Assembly: GCF_003290445.1 (NCBI RefSeq)
Contig: NZ_CP021781.1
Span: forward strand, 682,001-746,000
DNA from: Francisella adeliensis
GTDB lineage: Bacteria; Pseudomonadota; Gammaproteobacteria; Francisellales; Francisellaceae
DNA length: 64,000 nucleotides
Reading direction: 5' to 3'
Below, one piece after another: positions 1-9,426 of the stretch; position 1 is the stretch's first letter, and each line of letters opens with the position of its first letter. The position numbers and the translations under genes are program-made. The notes under the pieces are model-generated. The model ran no database searches, was not told where the DNA came from, and saw nothing but the letters and a program-made list of their open reading frames with translations.

Positions 1-34
1 TGCTATATAAACATCTGATTTTTTTTCTAAAATA

Positions 35-43
35 TATTATACT
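35..43 (+). promoter_or_regulatory. Candidate -10 region of the acid phosphatase gene
   Basis: A TATTAT/TATACT element lies about 40 bases before the ATG at 80. A weak -35 match (CTGATT) sits 17 bases upstream of TATACT. The call is by consensus only, and AT-rich DNA produces many chance matches. Confidence 0.35.
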
Positions 44-79
44 CGGGCAAAATTTAAAATTTAGAGTAGAGTAATAAGA

Positions 80-787
80 ATGTTTAAGCTTATATCAGTG
101 GTAGTTGTATCCGTTATATTAATCACAAATAGTTATGCAGAAAAAGTATTATCTGTAGAGGAAATAAAAATTCCTAATAGTCTAAAACTTTTACCTGAGC
201 CTCCTACAGCTAATAGTATTGGTTTTTTAAATGATAAAGCTATTTCTGAGTCTGCTTTAAAAGGAAGAAAAGATAGTGAAAGATATGAGCAAGCGATAAT
301 TGATACTGGTTATTCAGCAAATAGTTTGGCTAAAAATTTCTCTAAGAGTTTTGGATATAATATATCAAAAGAAAATACTCCTATTATCTATAGCTTAATA
401 GATTTAGCTATAAAAGTTTCATCAAAAGCTACAGCAGATGCAAAAAAAGAACATAAGCGTATAAGACCATTTGTTTATTATAATAAGCAAACTTGTAACC
501 CTGCTGAAGAAAAACATTTAGGTAAGTTTGCATCATATCCCTCAGGGCATACTACAGAAGGGTGGGCAATAGCACTTATACTTGCGGAAATAAACCCTAA
601 CCATCAAGAACAAATATTAAAGAAAGGTTATGAATTTGGTCAAAGTAGAGTAGTGTGTGGAGCACATTGGCCAAGTGATGTAGAGGCTGGTTATATAGTT
701 GGTAGTACTGTTTTTTCCGCATTAAATGCTAATGATCAATTTACACAGTTAATTATCCAAGCTAAAAAAGAAATTTCTAGTAAATGA
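80..787 (+). CDS. Class A non-specific acid phosphatase (PAP2 superfamily), secreted
   Basis: Predicted periplasmic phosphomonoesterase of the PhoN-like class A acid phosphatase family, which hydrolyses a broad range of phosphomonoesters through a phosphohistidine intermediate. Residues 1-20 form a signal peptide with likely cleavage after SYA. The three-part PAP2 signature is complete: K122-x6-R129-P130, PSGH at 154-157, and SR-x5-H-x3-D at 199-210, so the enzyme is probably active. At 235 residues it is close to the usual family length of about 250. It converges with the Nif3-like gene with almost no gap. Francisella species encode several acid phosphatases, and the exact symbol cannot be assigned from sequence alone. 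Confidence 0.9.
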   Translation: MFKLISVVVVSVILITNSYAEKVLSVEEIKIPNSLKLLPEPPTANSIGFLNDKAISESALKGRKDSERYEQAIIDTGYSANSLAKNFSKSFGYNISKENTPIIYSLIDLAIKVSSKATADAKKEHKRIRPFVYYNKQTCNPAEEKHLGKFASYPSGHTTEGWAIALILAEINPNHQEQILKKGYEFGQSRVVCGAHWPSDVEAGYIVGSTVFSALNANDQFTQLIIQAKKEISSK

Positions 788-789
788 TT

Positions 790-1536
790 TTAAGCAGGAT
801 TATCTACATCTATAAACTTTGTATCTACCCCAAATTTTTCCTTAAGTAATTTAGCTATAGCTTTCACACCTTCTTTTTCTGTGGCGTGATGTCCGGCTGC
901 GATGTAGCTTATACCTAGTTCACGAGCTGTATGAGTTGTGCGTTCTGAGATTTCCCCAGATATAAAAGTATCAGCACCAGCTTCATAAGCCATTTCAATA
1001 TAGTCTTGAGCTCCACCTGTACAGATTGCTACTTTTTTATTATTATCATTAGCTTTGATGATAGTTGGTTTTCTATCAAGTTTATTTTCAATAAATTTGC
1101 CAAAATCATCTAAGCTAGTATTACAATCCCCGATTATAGATATATCAGGTTTTGAACCTGTCTCAAAAAACTCTAAGTTTGTAAGTCCTAATTTTTTCGC
1201 TAATAAAATATTATTACCAATAACATAATGGCCATCAAGCGGTAAGTGATAACCAAAAAGGTGAATCCCATTTTTGATAAGTTTTGAGATGCGGTTGTAT
1301 TTCATACCAACTATTGGATAACTTTCGCCTTTCCAAAAGTAGCCATGATGTACAATGATAGCATCAGCATTTTCTAAGATAGCTTTATCTATTAGCTCTT
1401 GGCAAGCTGTCACACCTGTAATTACTTTTTTAATATTACGATCACCTTGGATTTGTAAACCATTTGGTGCGTAATCTTTAAATAAGTCAACTTGAAAATA
1501 TTCGTTTAGGTATTTTTCTAAATCTTTAAAGTGCAT
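790..1536 (-). CDS. Nif3-like dinuclear metal centre protein (YbgI family)
   Basis: Member of the Nif3/YbgI family (DUF34), cytosolic hexameric toroids with a dinuclear metal site. The cellular role is unsettled; several members are labelled 'GTP cyclohydrolase 1 type 2' on weak grounds. Visible family features are the N-terminal FKDYAPNGLQ stretch, the metal-binding VHHG motif, and the C-terminal motifs TGGAQDYIEMA and AAGHHATEKEG. The reading frame stays open 34 codons further upstream (to 1638), but that extension is not family-like, so the ATG at 1536 is chosen, giving 248 residues, near the E. coli YbgI length. It runs divergently from the glycosyltransferase at 1666. Confidence 0.88.
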   Translation of the reverse strand: MHFKDLEKYLNEYFQVDLFKDYAPNGLQIQGDRNIKKVITGVTACQELIDKAILENADAIIVHHGYFWKGESYPIVGMKYNRISKLIKNGIHLFGYHLPLDGHYVIGNNILLAKKLGLTNLEFFETGSKPDISIIGDCNTSLDDFGKFIENKLDRKPTIIKANDNNKKVAICTGGAQDYIEMAYEAGADTFISGEISERTTHTARELGISYIAAGHHATEKEGVKAIAKLLKEKFGVDTKFIDVDNPA

Positions 1537-1665
1537 ATGGAGTTTATCTATTTTATAACTAGCGATATAAAATAGTATATATTTGAAGTAGGCGTTTGAA
1601 CATGGTTTATTCTTGTTATAAGAGTGATATAATCTCATTTAACTTTATTAAGAAAATTTATTACA

Positions 1666-2691
1666 ATGTCTCAGAAGTGCTTCATAATCCCAACTAAGAA
1701 CCCAACAAGTGAGTTCCCTAAATTAATAAGTAAGTTGAGAAAAAAGTCAGAATTTCCTATTTTTGTTGTAGATGATGGTAGCGATGTTGGAGTTGAATTT
1801 TTTTCTGAGATTGAAAAAGCATCAAATATAATAGTTTTAAGGCATGCAATAAACCTTGGTAAAGGTGCAGCACTAAAAACAGCATTTAATGAGATTCTTA
1901 CAAAACACCCTGAAATTGATGGTAGTGTTACGCTTGATAGTGATGGTCAACATAGTATAGATGATGCACTAAGAGTGTTAAAATGTTTATCTGATGGGGA
2001 TGATTTTGTTTTAGGGTGTCGTAATTTTACAAAAGATATTCCCTTGAAATCTTATGTCGGTAATCAAATCTCAAAAAAAGTATATCAGTTCTTATTAGGT
2101 AGGAAGATTAAAGATACACAGACGGGTCTTAGAGGACTGAGTAAAAAATTTATGCTTGATTGTCTAAGTATTAAATCAAATAGATTTGAGTTTGAAACAG
2201 AGCAGTTTGTGGTTGCTATAAGAAATAATATAAATATTCATGAGATAGATATAGAAACTATCTATATAGAAAATAATTCAGGCAGTAATTTCAACCCATT
2301 GAAAGATTCTTTAAGAATATATTTTATACTTCTTCGTTATGTTTCTATTTCGATAATAACATTTCTCATAGATATAACCGTGTTTGTCTTTTCATTTAAT
2401 CTTGGAGCAAATATTTTGTTAGCAAATTTTCTGGCAAGAACTGCTTCGATACTATTTCAATATAATGCTTCTAAAAAAATAGTTTTTAAAAGCTCAGGGA
2501 ATAAATATAGTTTTTTACTATTTGTTTCGTATGTTTATTTTAGTGGGGCGATATCAGTAATTCTCCAGGAATTATTGGTTAAAGATCTTGGAGCTAATTT
2601 CTTATTTTCTAAGATATTTGTCGAAACAATATTGTTTTTTATAGGTTTTAGTGTGGTAAGACTTTTATTTCGTAGAAAAGGGGAATATTAG
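1666..2691 (+). CDS. GT2 polyprenyl-phosphate glycosyltransferase fused to a GtrA-like membrane domain
   Basis: The N-terminal part (about residues 4-215) is a family 2 glycosyltransferase of the DPM1/GtrB type: DDGSD at 36-40, LGKGAAL near 64-70, DSDG at 91-94, and a QTGLRG motif. Known members transfer a sugar from a nucleotide donor to undecaprenyl phosphate. The C-terminal part (about 220-335) has four hydrophobic segments and resembles GtrA, a small membrane protein proposed to flip the lipid-linked sugar. One polypeptide could therefore make and flip a lipid-carried sugar for envelope modification. The next gene starts six bases later, indicating an operon. Francisella FlmF1/FlmF2 are GT2 enzymes that load undecaprenyl phosphate, but identity with either is not established. 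Confidence 0.85.
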   Translation: MSQKCFIIPTKNPTSEFPKLISKLRKKSEFPIFVVDDGSDVGVEFFSEIEKASNIIVLRHAINLGKGAALKTAFNEILTKHPEIDGSVTLDSDGQHSIDDALRVLKCLSDGDDFVLGCRNFTKDIPLKSYVGNQISKKVYQFLLGRKIKDTQTGLRGLSKKFMLDCLSIKSNRFEFETEQFVVAIRNNINIHEIDIETIYIENNSGSNFNPLKDSLRIYFILLRYVSISIITFLIDITVFVFSFNLGANILLANFLARTASILFQYNASKKIVFKSSGNKYSFLLFVSYVYFSGAISVILQELLVKDLGANFLFSKIFVETILFFIGFSVVRLLFRRKGEY

Positions 2692-2696
2692 TAACA

Positions 2697-4451
2697 ATGC
2701 TTATTAGTAACATATTTTTTATATTAGCTATAGTTGTGCTGCCAGGATTATTGTCATCGAAGTTGTTTCAAAATAAACCACAAAGTTTATCTTTGGTTTA
2801 TTCGTTTATAATCACTCTATCTTTTGCGTGGATTTTATTTGTAATCTTATTCTCTATAAACTTACAGCTTGGATCAGAGTTATTACACTTTTTAATATAT
2901 TTACTTGGTGGTTTAGCTTTAATCATCAGTTTTAGGCTAAAGCCAACTATAGGTCAAGTATCAAAAACCTTATTGGTTTTATTATTGTTTTTTGTTGTAT
3001 TTATATCTAATACTAAAGCTTTTGTAGACTGGGATGCTTTGGTTTCATGGAATAGATGGGCAATAGAGCTTTATTCTAATAAATATTATCCGATGAACAC
3101 AGGGTATCCAATATTATTTCCTGCAATATGGTCGTTGATATATAAGATGCAAGGGAATTTTGTCATAAATATATTTGCAAAAGCCTTTTTATTTTATCCT
3201 TCAATTATAATTTTATTATTTGCAATCAATATTTATAAAGAGATAAGTAAGTCGTTCTCAATAGTTTTTATTATTTTGATAATAAGCTATATGGTTTCTC
3301 CAAAATCATTTAGTGGTTATATGGATTATCCTGTTGCATACGTCGGGTTAGTATCCATTATGTGTATATATTGTGCAGAAAATTATAAGAAAATAAATAG
3401 TCAATATTTTTTTGCTTATCTTTATGCTGCGATAGTTATTTCTGGTATAGCTATGATTGTCAAACAACCAGGCATATTCTTTTACCTATTTACTATAGGT
3501 TACACTATTTTTAATATTAAAAGGTTTTCAAAGAAACAATTTATTATAGCAATATTATTAACGCTAGTATCTTTACTCTATGAGTTATCATTTTTGGTTA
3601 TTTTTTATAATCATGCAAATGATTTTACAGGGAACCTAGACTACTTGGTTGAGTTAACAAACATAAGTTTAGAAAATATACCTCAAAGGCTATTGAAATT
3701 TGTTTCAGGAAATAGTGGGATAATTGCGATCACAAACACGATAGTTATAGTTTTATTGCCAATATCTTTTATTTTTTCAGTTAAAAAGTCATTTAAAAAT
3801 GCATATAAATTAGAAGCAGTATTCCTGTACTGTTATATTTTAGGTTTAATAATTTGGTTATATGCTTTTTCATATGATATCCGCAATAGTATCTGGGTTC
3901 AGATGTTTGGAATATTATCATTGAGTATGTATGTGCAAAGCTTTAGATCTAATCAAAAAATATTGCTTTCTGATAGTAAGCTAAATATAAACTCACTAAA
4001 AAATCCATATATTAAGGTCTTTACTGCTATAGTTTTATGTGGGGCAATTTACCCTTTAGTTAATTCAGATGATTTCATTTATTCACTTCAAGAAAAAAGT
4101 CAGTCAGTGGTTGGTGGAGGTGCAGCTACAGGTAAGCCACTAGAGAACATCTTATCAAAAAGTGATAGTTGTGTTGTTATTTATACAAATGATCAGCCAG
4201 TAAGGTATAATTTTTTTCTTGCAGACTATATGGATAGGATTAGTCAAGGTGGTTGGTTACAGGATCAAATACCACAAATAGTTGAAGGTGCTCGCAATAA
4301 TGGTTGTAAATATGGAGCATATATTTTGTTGAATTTACCAATAATGTCTCAAGAAAAAACAGATGTTATTGTAAATAAATTTATAAAGAAACATGAGTTA
4401 GAGTCTAGAAATGATATATTGCAAGGGTTATATTATATACCCATAAAATAA
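2697..4451 (+). CDS. Polytopic membrane protein, probable GT-C type glycosyltransferase
   Basis: A 584-residue integral membrane protein with about eleven or twelve hydrophobic segments and a C-terminal soluble tail (from about residue 455). The first extracytoplasmic loop carries a WDALVSWNRWA motif after an aspartate. This is typical of GT-C enzymes (GT39/ArnT-like), which use a polyprenyl-phosphate sugar donor and an acidic residue in that loop. The tight operon with the GT2-GtrA fusion upstream (five bases between them) fits a donor-synthesis and transfer pair. The acceptor could be lipid A, O-antigen or a protein and cannot be told from sequence. It ends directly against the convergent lipoprotein gene. 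Confidence 0.6.
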   Translation: MLISNIFFILAIVVLPGLLSSKLFQNKPQSLSLVYSFIITLSFAWILFVILFSINLQLGSELLHFLIYLLGGLALIISFRLKPTIGQVSKTLLVLLLFFVVFISNTKAFVDWDALVSWNRWAIELYSNKYYPMNTGYPILFPAIWSLIYKMQGNFVINIFAKAFLFYPSIIILLFAINIYKEISKSFSIVFIILIISYMVSPKSFSGYMDYPVAYVGLVSIMCIYCAENYKKINSQYFFAYLYAAIVISGIAMIVKQPGIFFYLFTIGYTIFNIKRFSKKQFIIAILLTLVSLLYELSFLVIFYNHANDFTGNLDYLVELTNISLENIPQRLLKFVSGNSGIIAITNTIVIVLLPISFIFSVKKSFKNAYKLEAVFLYCYILGLIIWLYAFSYDIRNSIWVQMFGILSLSMYVQSFRSNQKILLSDSKLNINSLKNPYIKVFTAIVLCGAIYPLVNSDDFIYSLQEKSQSVVGGGAATGKPLENILSKSDSCVVIYTNDQPVRYNFFLADYMDRISQGGWLQDQIPQIVEGARNNGCKYGAYILLNLPIMSQEKTDVIVNKFIKKHELESRNDILQGLYYIPIK

Positions 4452-4784
4452 TTACTCTTCTCCAGCAGCTACTTTAGCCTTATCAATTTCAGAATTTAAG
4501 CTTGCTGCTTTAGATAAGTTTTGAGTTGCTTTCGCTTCAAGAACATCAGCTTTATCTTCGTCGTATTTGGCTTCTGAACTACTTTCTTTAGACTCTTTAT
4601 CTAAGTTGCTAGCGTTAGTTTTTGCAGTCTCAGACTCCAGTTGCTCAGACTTGGCATCTTGTGAATAGTTGGTTTGCTCTTGTTCTAGGTTTTGTAAGGC
4701 AATTTCTTGTTTACTTTTACCACATGATGCTAACAAAATCATACAAGTCGCTGCTAATAATATAAGTTGGTAAGTTTTTTTCAT
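4452..4784 (-). CDS. Small Ser/Glu/Lys-rich lipoprotein of unknown function
   Basis: A 110-residue protein with a clear type II signal peptide and lipobox LASC, so Cys21 is expected to be lipidated. The rest is highly charged and rich in Glu, Lys, Ser and Ala, with strong helical or coiled-coil character and no recognisable enzyme motif. The start has a good Shine-Dalgarno AAGGA nine bases upstream and a TATAAT upstream of that. It is reminiscent of small alanine/lysine-rich envelope lipoproteins, but I do not recognise a family. Confidence 0.75.
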   Translation of the reverse strand: MKKTYQLILLAATCMILLASCGKSKQEIALQNLEQEQTNYSQDAKSEQLESETAKTNASNLDKESKESSSEAKYDEDKADVLEAKATQNLSKAASLNSEIDKAKVAAGEE

Positions 4785-4803
4785 GGTTATATATCCTTTT
4801 TAA

Positions 4804-4809
4804 ATTATA
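4804..4809 (-). promoter_or_regulatory. -10 box of the small lipoprotein gene
   Basis: Reading on the minus strand, a perfect TATAAT lies about 20 bases upstream of the ATG at 4784, with the AAGGA ribosome binding site between. No convincing -35 is seen. The leader would be short. Confidence 0.45.
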
Positions 4810-4925
4810 CAAGTTGACCTATCGTCATTATTGAGTCTATAAAGTTTTGGCAGGTTGTTCAATAGATTTTTAAGCTTTTTAATCTAATTATAAATGTATG
4901 AGCATCTCATAATTTGTTTTAAAAA

Positions 4926-4934
4926 TGATATAAT
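4926..4934 (+). promoter_or_regulatory. Extended -10 promoter for ispG-pgeF
   Basis: TGATATAAT is a perfect extended -10 element (TGnTATAAT). It lies about 57 bases before the preferred ispG ATG at 4991. A second TATAAT at 4942-4947 could also serve. No good -35 box is present, as expected for extended -10 promoters. Confidence 0.5.
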
Positions 4935-4990
4935 TACGCTATATAATTTATGTCAAAATTTTGAATAAGAACAATTGGTTAGGTTTTAAT

Positions 4991-6193
4991 ATGTACAAAA
5001 CAAATACTGTAAAAGTTGGTAATGTCTTAATTGGTGGTGAAAACCCTGTTGTAGTTCAGTCAATGACTGATACATATACTGCAGATATTGAAAAGACTGT
5101 AAAGCAAATCTTAGCACTATATAAAGCAGGTAGTGAGATAGTAAGACTAACTGTAAATGATGAAGCCGCAGCTGCAGCAGTACTAACTATAGTTACAGAA
5201 CTTGCTAAACATGATTGTCATGTGCCATTAGTAGGGGATTTCCACTACAATGGGCATACGCTTTTGACTAAATATCCAGAGTGTGCAAAAGCTCTTGCTA
5301 AGTATCGTATAAATCCAGGTAATGTTGGTTTTGGTAAGAAGAAAGATACTCAATTTGCTGAGATAATTAATATAGCTATAGCTAATGATAAACCTGTAAG
5401 AATAGGCGTAAATTGGGGAAGCTTAGACCAAGGATTATTAGCTAAATTGATTGATGAAAATCAGGCTTTAGAAAATCCATTACCATTACAACAAATTATG
5501 CATAAAGCTTTGATAACATCAGCGATAGAAAGTGCCAAATATGCAGAAGAACTTGGATTAGCAAAAAATAAAATCATAATCTCATGTAAGGTCAGTGAAG
5601 TTCAGGATTTAGTTACAGTTTATCAAAAGCTTGCGAAAGAATGTGATTATGCTCTACATCTTGGGCTTACAGAAGCAGGTATGGGTACTAAGGGTATAGT
5701 TGCTAGTGCGGTAAGTCTTGGCATACTTTTACAACAAGGTATTGGTAATACCATACGAGTATCTCTAACACCTGCTCCAAATGCACCGCGTACGGAAGAG
5801 GTACGAGTTTGCCGTGAGATACTACAAGGTTTAGGGCTTAGAGCATTTACTCCTAGTGTGACATCTTGTCCTGGCTGTGGTCGTACTACAAGCTCATACT
5901 TTAGAGAGCTTACACAACAAGTTAAAGAACATCTTGATGAAAAAATGCACTCTTGGAAAAAAGAGTACAAAGGTGTAGAAAAGATGAAAGTTGCAGTGAT
6001 GGGCTGTATTGTAAATGGTCCTGGAGAATCAAAAAATGCGGATATAGGTATAAGTTTACCTGGTAGTGGAGAGTCTCCTGTAGCTCCTGTATTTATTGAT
6101 GGTAAAAAGGCTCATACCCTGAGGGGTGAAAATATCTCGGATGACTTTATAGAAATTGTAGAACGCTATGTAAAAAATAATTACGCAAAATAA
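4991..6193 (+). CDS. ispG: 4-hydroxy-3-methylbut-2-en-1-yl diphosphate synthase (flavodoxin/ferredoxin dependent)
   Basis: IspG (GcpE) catalyses the penultimate step of the MEP isoprenoid pathway, converting MEcPP to HMBPP with a 4Fe-4S cluster. The protein opens with the family pattern VGNV then VVVQSMT. It carries the cluster cysteines in SCPGCGRTT and CIVNGPGE near the C terminus. The frame can start at TTG 4961, but ATG 4991 has an AGG-type ribosome binding site seven bases upstream and gives a family-like N terminus. The length of 400 residues is within the family range. pgeF follows after 16 bases and is probably co-transcribed. Confidence 0.96.
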   Translation: MYKTNTVKVGNVLIGGENPVVVQSMTDTYTADIEKTVKQILALYKAGSEIVRLTVNDEAAAAAVLTIVTELAKHDCHVPLVGDFHYNGHTLLTKYPECAKALAKYRINPGNVGFGKKKDTQFAEIINIAIANDKPVRIGVNWGSLDQGLLAKLIDENQALENPLPLQQIMHKALITSAIESAKYAEELGLAKNKIIISCKVSEVQDLVTVYQKLAKECDYALHLGLTEAGMGTKGIVASAVSLGILLQQGIGNTIRVSLTPAPNAPRTEEVRVCREILQGLGLRAFTPSVTSCPGCGRTTSSYFRELTQQVKEHLDEKMHSWKKEYKGVEKMKVAVMGCIVNGPGESKNADIGISLPGSGESPVAPVFIDGKKAHTLRGENISDDFIEIVERYVKNNYAK

Positions 6194-6209
6194 ATAAGTA
6201 GAAAACAAT

Positions 6210-6917
6210 ATGTCAGTAGTTTTTGTAAACACATCATTCAACGGTTTAAATCTTGGGTATACGACTACTGATAAGGGTTTTAGTAAAGTAGAGTTTGCAA
6301 AGTTTAATCTTTCCGATAATGTTGGTGATGATTCTTTAACTGTTGAAAATAATCGTAACCTTTTTAGCTCTTATGTAAGTGGTGAAATAAAGTGGTTGAA
6401 TCAAAATCATACAAATATAGCTACAACTTTTGATGAATACGATGGTATTTCATGTGATGCGATAATTACAGATAAGCCTAACCAAGTTTGTGTGGTGCTT
6501 ACAGCTGATTGTCTACCAATATTGATTTTTGATAAGAAATTAACAAAAGTTGCTGCAGTACACGCTGGTTGGAAAGGGCTAGCTCAAGGTGTAATCGAAG
6601 CGACTCTTAAAGAGTTTATTGGTTTAGACATGGTAGCTTGGTTAGGCCCTTGTATAAGTCAACCTCACTATGAAGTTGGCGAAAATGTATTTGAGTATTT
6701 CACAGCTCAAAATAAATCATTTTCTCAAGCATTTGTACCTAAAGGTGGTAATAAATATTTGTTTGATATGAAATTTATCGCGAAACACATTCTAAACGAA
6801 AATCATTGTGTTGATATTGTAGATTCAATGTTATGCACATATTCTGATAAAAGGTTTTATTCGTATCGTAAAGACAGTAAAACAGGCAGGCAAGCTAGTT
6901 TTATTTGGCTTGAATAG
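6210..6917 (+). CDS. pgeF: Peptidoglycan editing factor PgeF / multicopper-type purine nucleosidase family (YfiH, laccase domain)
   Basis: Member of the YfiH/LACC1 family. In E. coli the protein keeps L-Ser out of the peptidoglycan stem; related enzymes act on purine nucleosides. The family metal-site residues are visible: His in LNQNH near residue 70, Cys in LTADCLP, and His in AVHAGWKG. WLGPCIS and a C-terminal YSYRKD motif are also present. The length of 235 residues is normal. It lies 16 bases downstream of ispG in the same direction. Confidence 0.88.
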   Translation: MSVVFVNTSFNGLNLGYTTTDKGFSKVEFAKFNLSDNVGDDSLTVENNRNLFSSYVSGEIKWLNQNHTNIATTFDEYDGISCDAIITDKPNQVCVVLTADCLPILIFDKKLTKVAAVHAGWKGLAQGVIEATLKEFIGLDMVAWLGPCISQPHYEVGENVFEYFTAQNKSFSQAFVPKGGNKYLFDMKFIAKHILNENHCVDIVDSMLCTYSDKRFYSYRKDSKTGRQASFIWLE

Positions 6918-6925
6918 AGTTATGA

Positions 6926-7348
6926 TTAGATAGAATGTGAGTCCAAGTAAAAAGGACAATCAATATGCTCAAAGAATTGACAGTTGAGGTTCTTGATGAA
7001 GGTATTTGGTTGTTCATATATTTGGATTAGTTTATTTGAGTCAATATTTGCTGTTATAAGATGGTTTTCTATATTTGAGTAATAATAACACTTCACATCA
7101 CAAATATTATTTTTACAGTTAGTCAGATTTGCTCCAGCAAATGTGATTGGAAACTCCGGATATTGTGATGGTGATTTGACTTTACCATTCCAATCATGTT
7201 TGAAGCCATTATAATTTGTTGTTGCTTTTAGAGAACCATTGATTTGCTTGAAATCATGGGGTGATGGGCAAAAATATCTTATGCTCTCAGCATATATGTT
7301 TGATGAAAATACTAGCAGCAAACAACAGGCTATTAATTGATTATACAT
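6926..7348 (-). CDS. Small secreted cysteine-rich protein of unknown function
   Basis: A 140-residue protein with a signal peptide (residues 1-20, cleavage after IYA). The mature part begins with an aromatic stretch followed by CPSP and contains six further cysteines (CKNNICDVKC, CQFFEHIDC), suggesting several disulphide bonds in the periplasm. It converges with pgeF with an eight-base gap and has no operon partner. I do not recognise the family with confidence. Confidence 0.7.
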   Translation of the reverse strand: MYNQLIACCLLLVFSSNIYAESIRYFCPSPHDFKQINGSLKATTNYNGFKHDWNGKVKSPSQYPEFPITFAGANLTNCKNNICDVKCYYYSNIENHLITANIDSNKLIQIYEQPNTFIKNLNCQFFEHIDCPFYLDSHSI

Positions 7349-7394
7349 TTAACAACGACATCTATTTTAATTTCTATGTTTAAAAATAGCTTAT

Positions 7395-7423
7395 TTGACA
7401 GTATTATTAAAGGATAATATTAG
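7395..7423 (+). promoter_or_regulatory. Sigma-70 promoter of the Xaa-Pro aminopeptidase gene
   Basis: A consensus -35 TTGACA (7395-7400) and TATTAG (7418-7423) are separated by exactly 17 bases. They lie 72 bases upstream of the ATG at 7496, which has its own GGAG ribosome binding site at 7484-7487. Confidence 0.55.
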
Positions 7424-7495
7424 AGTTGCTATTAAGTTGGGCTTACAAATGCCTGTTCTAACTAGTCTTATGTCTAAAAAAAATTTGGAGAAAAT

Positions 7496-9283
7496 ATGTC
7501 TATTAAATTAAATACTTTAAGAAAACTAATGACTGATAAAGCTTATGATTTCTATTTAGTGCCATCAATTGATGACCATAATAACGAATATGTACCTAAG
7601 TGTTGGGCATATAGAGAGTGGATAAGTGAATTTGATGGCTCTGCTGGTGATGTGCTAGTAACTTCGGATCATGCGTATTTGTCCACAGATGGTAGGTATT
7701 TTACTCAAGCTCTTGATCAATTAGATAATAATGAGTTTAGCTTATTAAAGCAAAAGGCATATGCATCAGAAATAGAGTCTTGGTTGGATGATAATTTTGC
7801 AGGTAAAACGCTAGCTGTTGATCCTAAGAAAATAAATATTACTAGAGCTGAAAATCTTTTAAAGTTAGCTGAAAAGCATAATGCTAAAGTAGTGTTTGAT
7901 AATGAAAACTTAGTTGCTTTAGCGCAACAAGAACTCAAAGACACTAAAGATATTCCAGTATCAGAAGTTTTCCTACATGAAATACAATATACAGGACAGT
8001 CTACAAAATCAAAACTAAGCAATATTCGCAAGGAATTAAAAGAAAACAATCAAACGGCATTAGTAGTTTCAAGCTTAGATGATATTGCATGGAGTTTAAA
8101 TATTCGTGGTAGAGATACTCAAAACACTCCAGTAAGTATTAGTTATTTAGTTGTAACATTAGATCAGACTTACTTTTATGTGGATGAGCAAAAGCTTACT
8201 AATGAAGTTAAAGATTACCTAAGTGAAAATGCTATAACAGTAAAGAATTATAGTCAGTTTTTTATCGATTTGGCAGAGTATGAAGCTAAATATTTGTTGG
8301 ATAATCGGAGTGCTAATTTTGCGATGAAGCAAGCTATTTCACAAAATAATGATAGTGTTATAACAGTAGATAAATCACCTATTACACTAAGTAAAGCACT
8401 TAAAAACTCTATGGAACTAAATGGTTCTCAAGAAGCTCATAGAAAAGATGCTGCTGCATTTATCAAATGGTGGTGGTGGATGGAAAACAATTTTGAAGGC
8501 AAAACTGAGCTTGATGCAATGGCAAAACTTAGGGAATGTCGAGCTGAGCAGAAAGGTTATGTTGAAGACAGTTTTTCATATATTGTAGGTCACGGTGCAA
8601 ATGGAGCTGTGATTCACTATAATGCTAAAGATGATGAAAATCTAAAGACTATTGACGATAAAGCGCCTTTGCTATGTGATTCAGGAGGACAGTACAATGA
8701 AGGCACTACAGATATTACACGAGTTTTACATTTTGGTCGTCCAGAGTCGGAGCACCGTAGGTATTATACTTTAGTTTTAAAAGGACACTTAGGGTTGGGT
8801 AGAGCTGTTTTTCCACAAGGAACAGTTGGTTCGCAATTAGATATATTGGCTCGTGAACATCTATGGCATTTCTGTAGTGACTATGGTCATGGCACAGGTC
8901 ATGGGGTGGGTAGTTTCTTGGGAGTGCATGAGGGACCACAATCAATTGGGCCAAAAGCTCAGGTACCATTGATGCCAGGAATGATTTTAAGTAATGAGCC
9001 TGGAGCATATTTTCCTGGTGAATTTGGTATTAGAATAGAAAACCTATGTTATGTGAAAGAACGCAAACAAGACTCACCAACAGGACATGGACCTTTCTAC
9101 TGTTTTGAGGACTTAACTCTTATTCCTTATGAATTTAAACTTATAGAAACTTGGATGCTTACTTATACAGAAAAGAAAACTATAAATAATTATTATAGTC
9201 GTATTCGTAAAGAAGTACTGCCATTAGTACAAGAACAAGAAGTTAAAGATTTTTTGTTGTTTAAAACTAGACATATTAAATAA
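7496..9283 (+). CDS. pepP: Xaa-Pro aminopeptidase, large three-domain form (M24B)
   Basis: Aminopeptidase P removes N-terminal residues preceding proline and uses two divalent metals. At 595 residues this is the long, eukaryotic XPNPEP1-like form, with two creatinase-like N-terminal domains before the pita-bread catalytic domain; E. coli PepP is only about 440. All metal ligands are visible in the C-terminal third: Asp in LLCDSGG (about 395), Asp in GTTDITR, His in HGTGHGVG, Glu in SNEPGAYF and Glu in FEDLTLIP. No signal peptide is present, so it should be cytosolic. The promoter and ribosome binding site suggest a monocistronic unit. The symbol pepP is used loosely. Confidence 0.93.
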   Translation: MSIKLNTLRKLMTDKAYDFYLVPSIDDHNNEYVPKCWAYREWISEFDGSAGDVLVTSDHAYLSTDGRYFTQALDQLDNNEFSLLKQKAYASEIESWLDDNFAGKTLAVDPKKINITRAENLLKLAEKHNAKVVFDNENLVALAQQELKDTKDIPVSEVFLHEIQYTGQSTKSKLSNIRKELKENNQTALVVSSLDDIAWSLNIRGRDTQNTPVSISYLVVTLDQTYFYVDEQKLTNEVKDYLSENAITVKNYSQFFIDLAEYEAKYLLDNRSANFAMKQAISQNNDSVITVDKSPITLSKALKNSMELNGSQEAHRKDAAAFIKWWWWMENNFEGKTELDAMAKLRECRAEQKGYVEDSFSYIVGHGANGAVIHYNAKDDENLKTIDDKAPLLCDSGGQYNEGTTDITRVLHFGRPESEHRRYYTLVLKGHLGLGRAVFPQGTVGSQLDILAREHLWHFCSDYGHGTGHGVGSFLGVHEGPQSIGPKAQVPLMPGMILSNEPGAYFPGEFGIRIENLCYVKERKQDSPTGHGPFYCFEDLTLIPYEFKLIETWMLTYTEKKTINNYYSRIRKEVLPLVQEQEVKDFLLFKTRHIK

Positions 9284-9426
9284 ATATTATGAAATTTAAA
9301 AATGAGGCTTTTACTAGGTCATTTCTTCAACCTTTAAAAATATAAAATTACTTTATAAGTCTGTATTATTAAAACAGCTCTAGATGCTATATACTTATAC
9401 AATAGTCTTTAGTTATATTTTGAATT

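Noticed and set aside
1537-1638. N-terminal extension of the Nif3-like protein
   Set aside because: The extra 34 residues do not resemble the family; the internal ATG gives the normal length.
5647-5970. Open frame on the minus strand inside ispG
   Set aside because: It lies wholly inside a conserved gene and has no family-like sequence or ribosome binding site; a shadow frame.
7450-7512. 20-codon frame overlapping the start of the Xaa-Pro aminopeptidase
   Set aside because: Could be a leader peptide but has no ribosome binding site of its own; chance is likelier.
9289-9345. 18-codon frame starting shortly after the aminopeptidase stop
   Set aside because: Too short, no ribosome binding site, no unusual composition.
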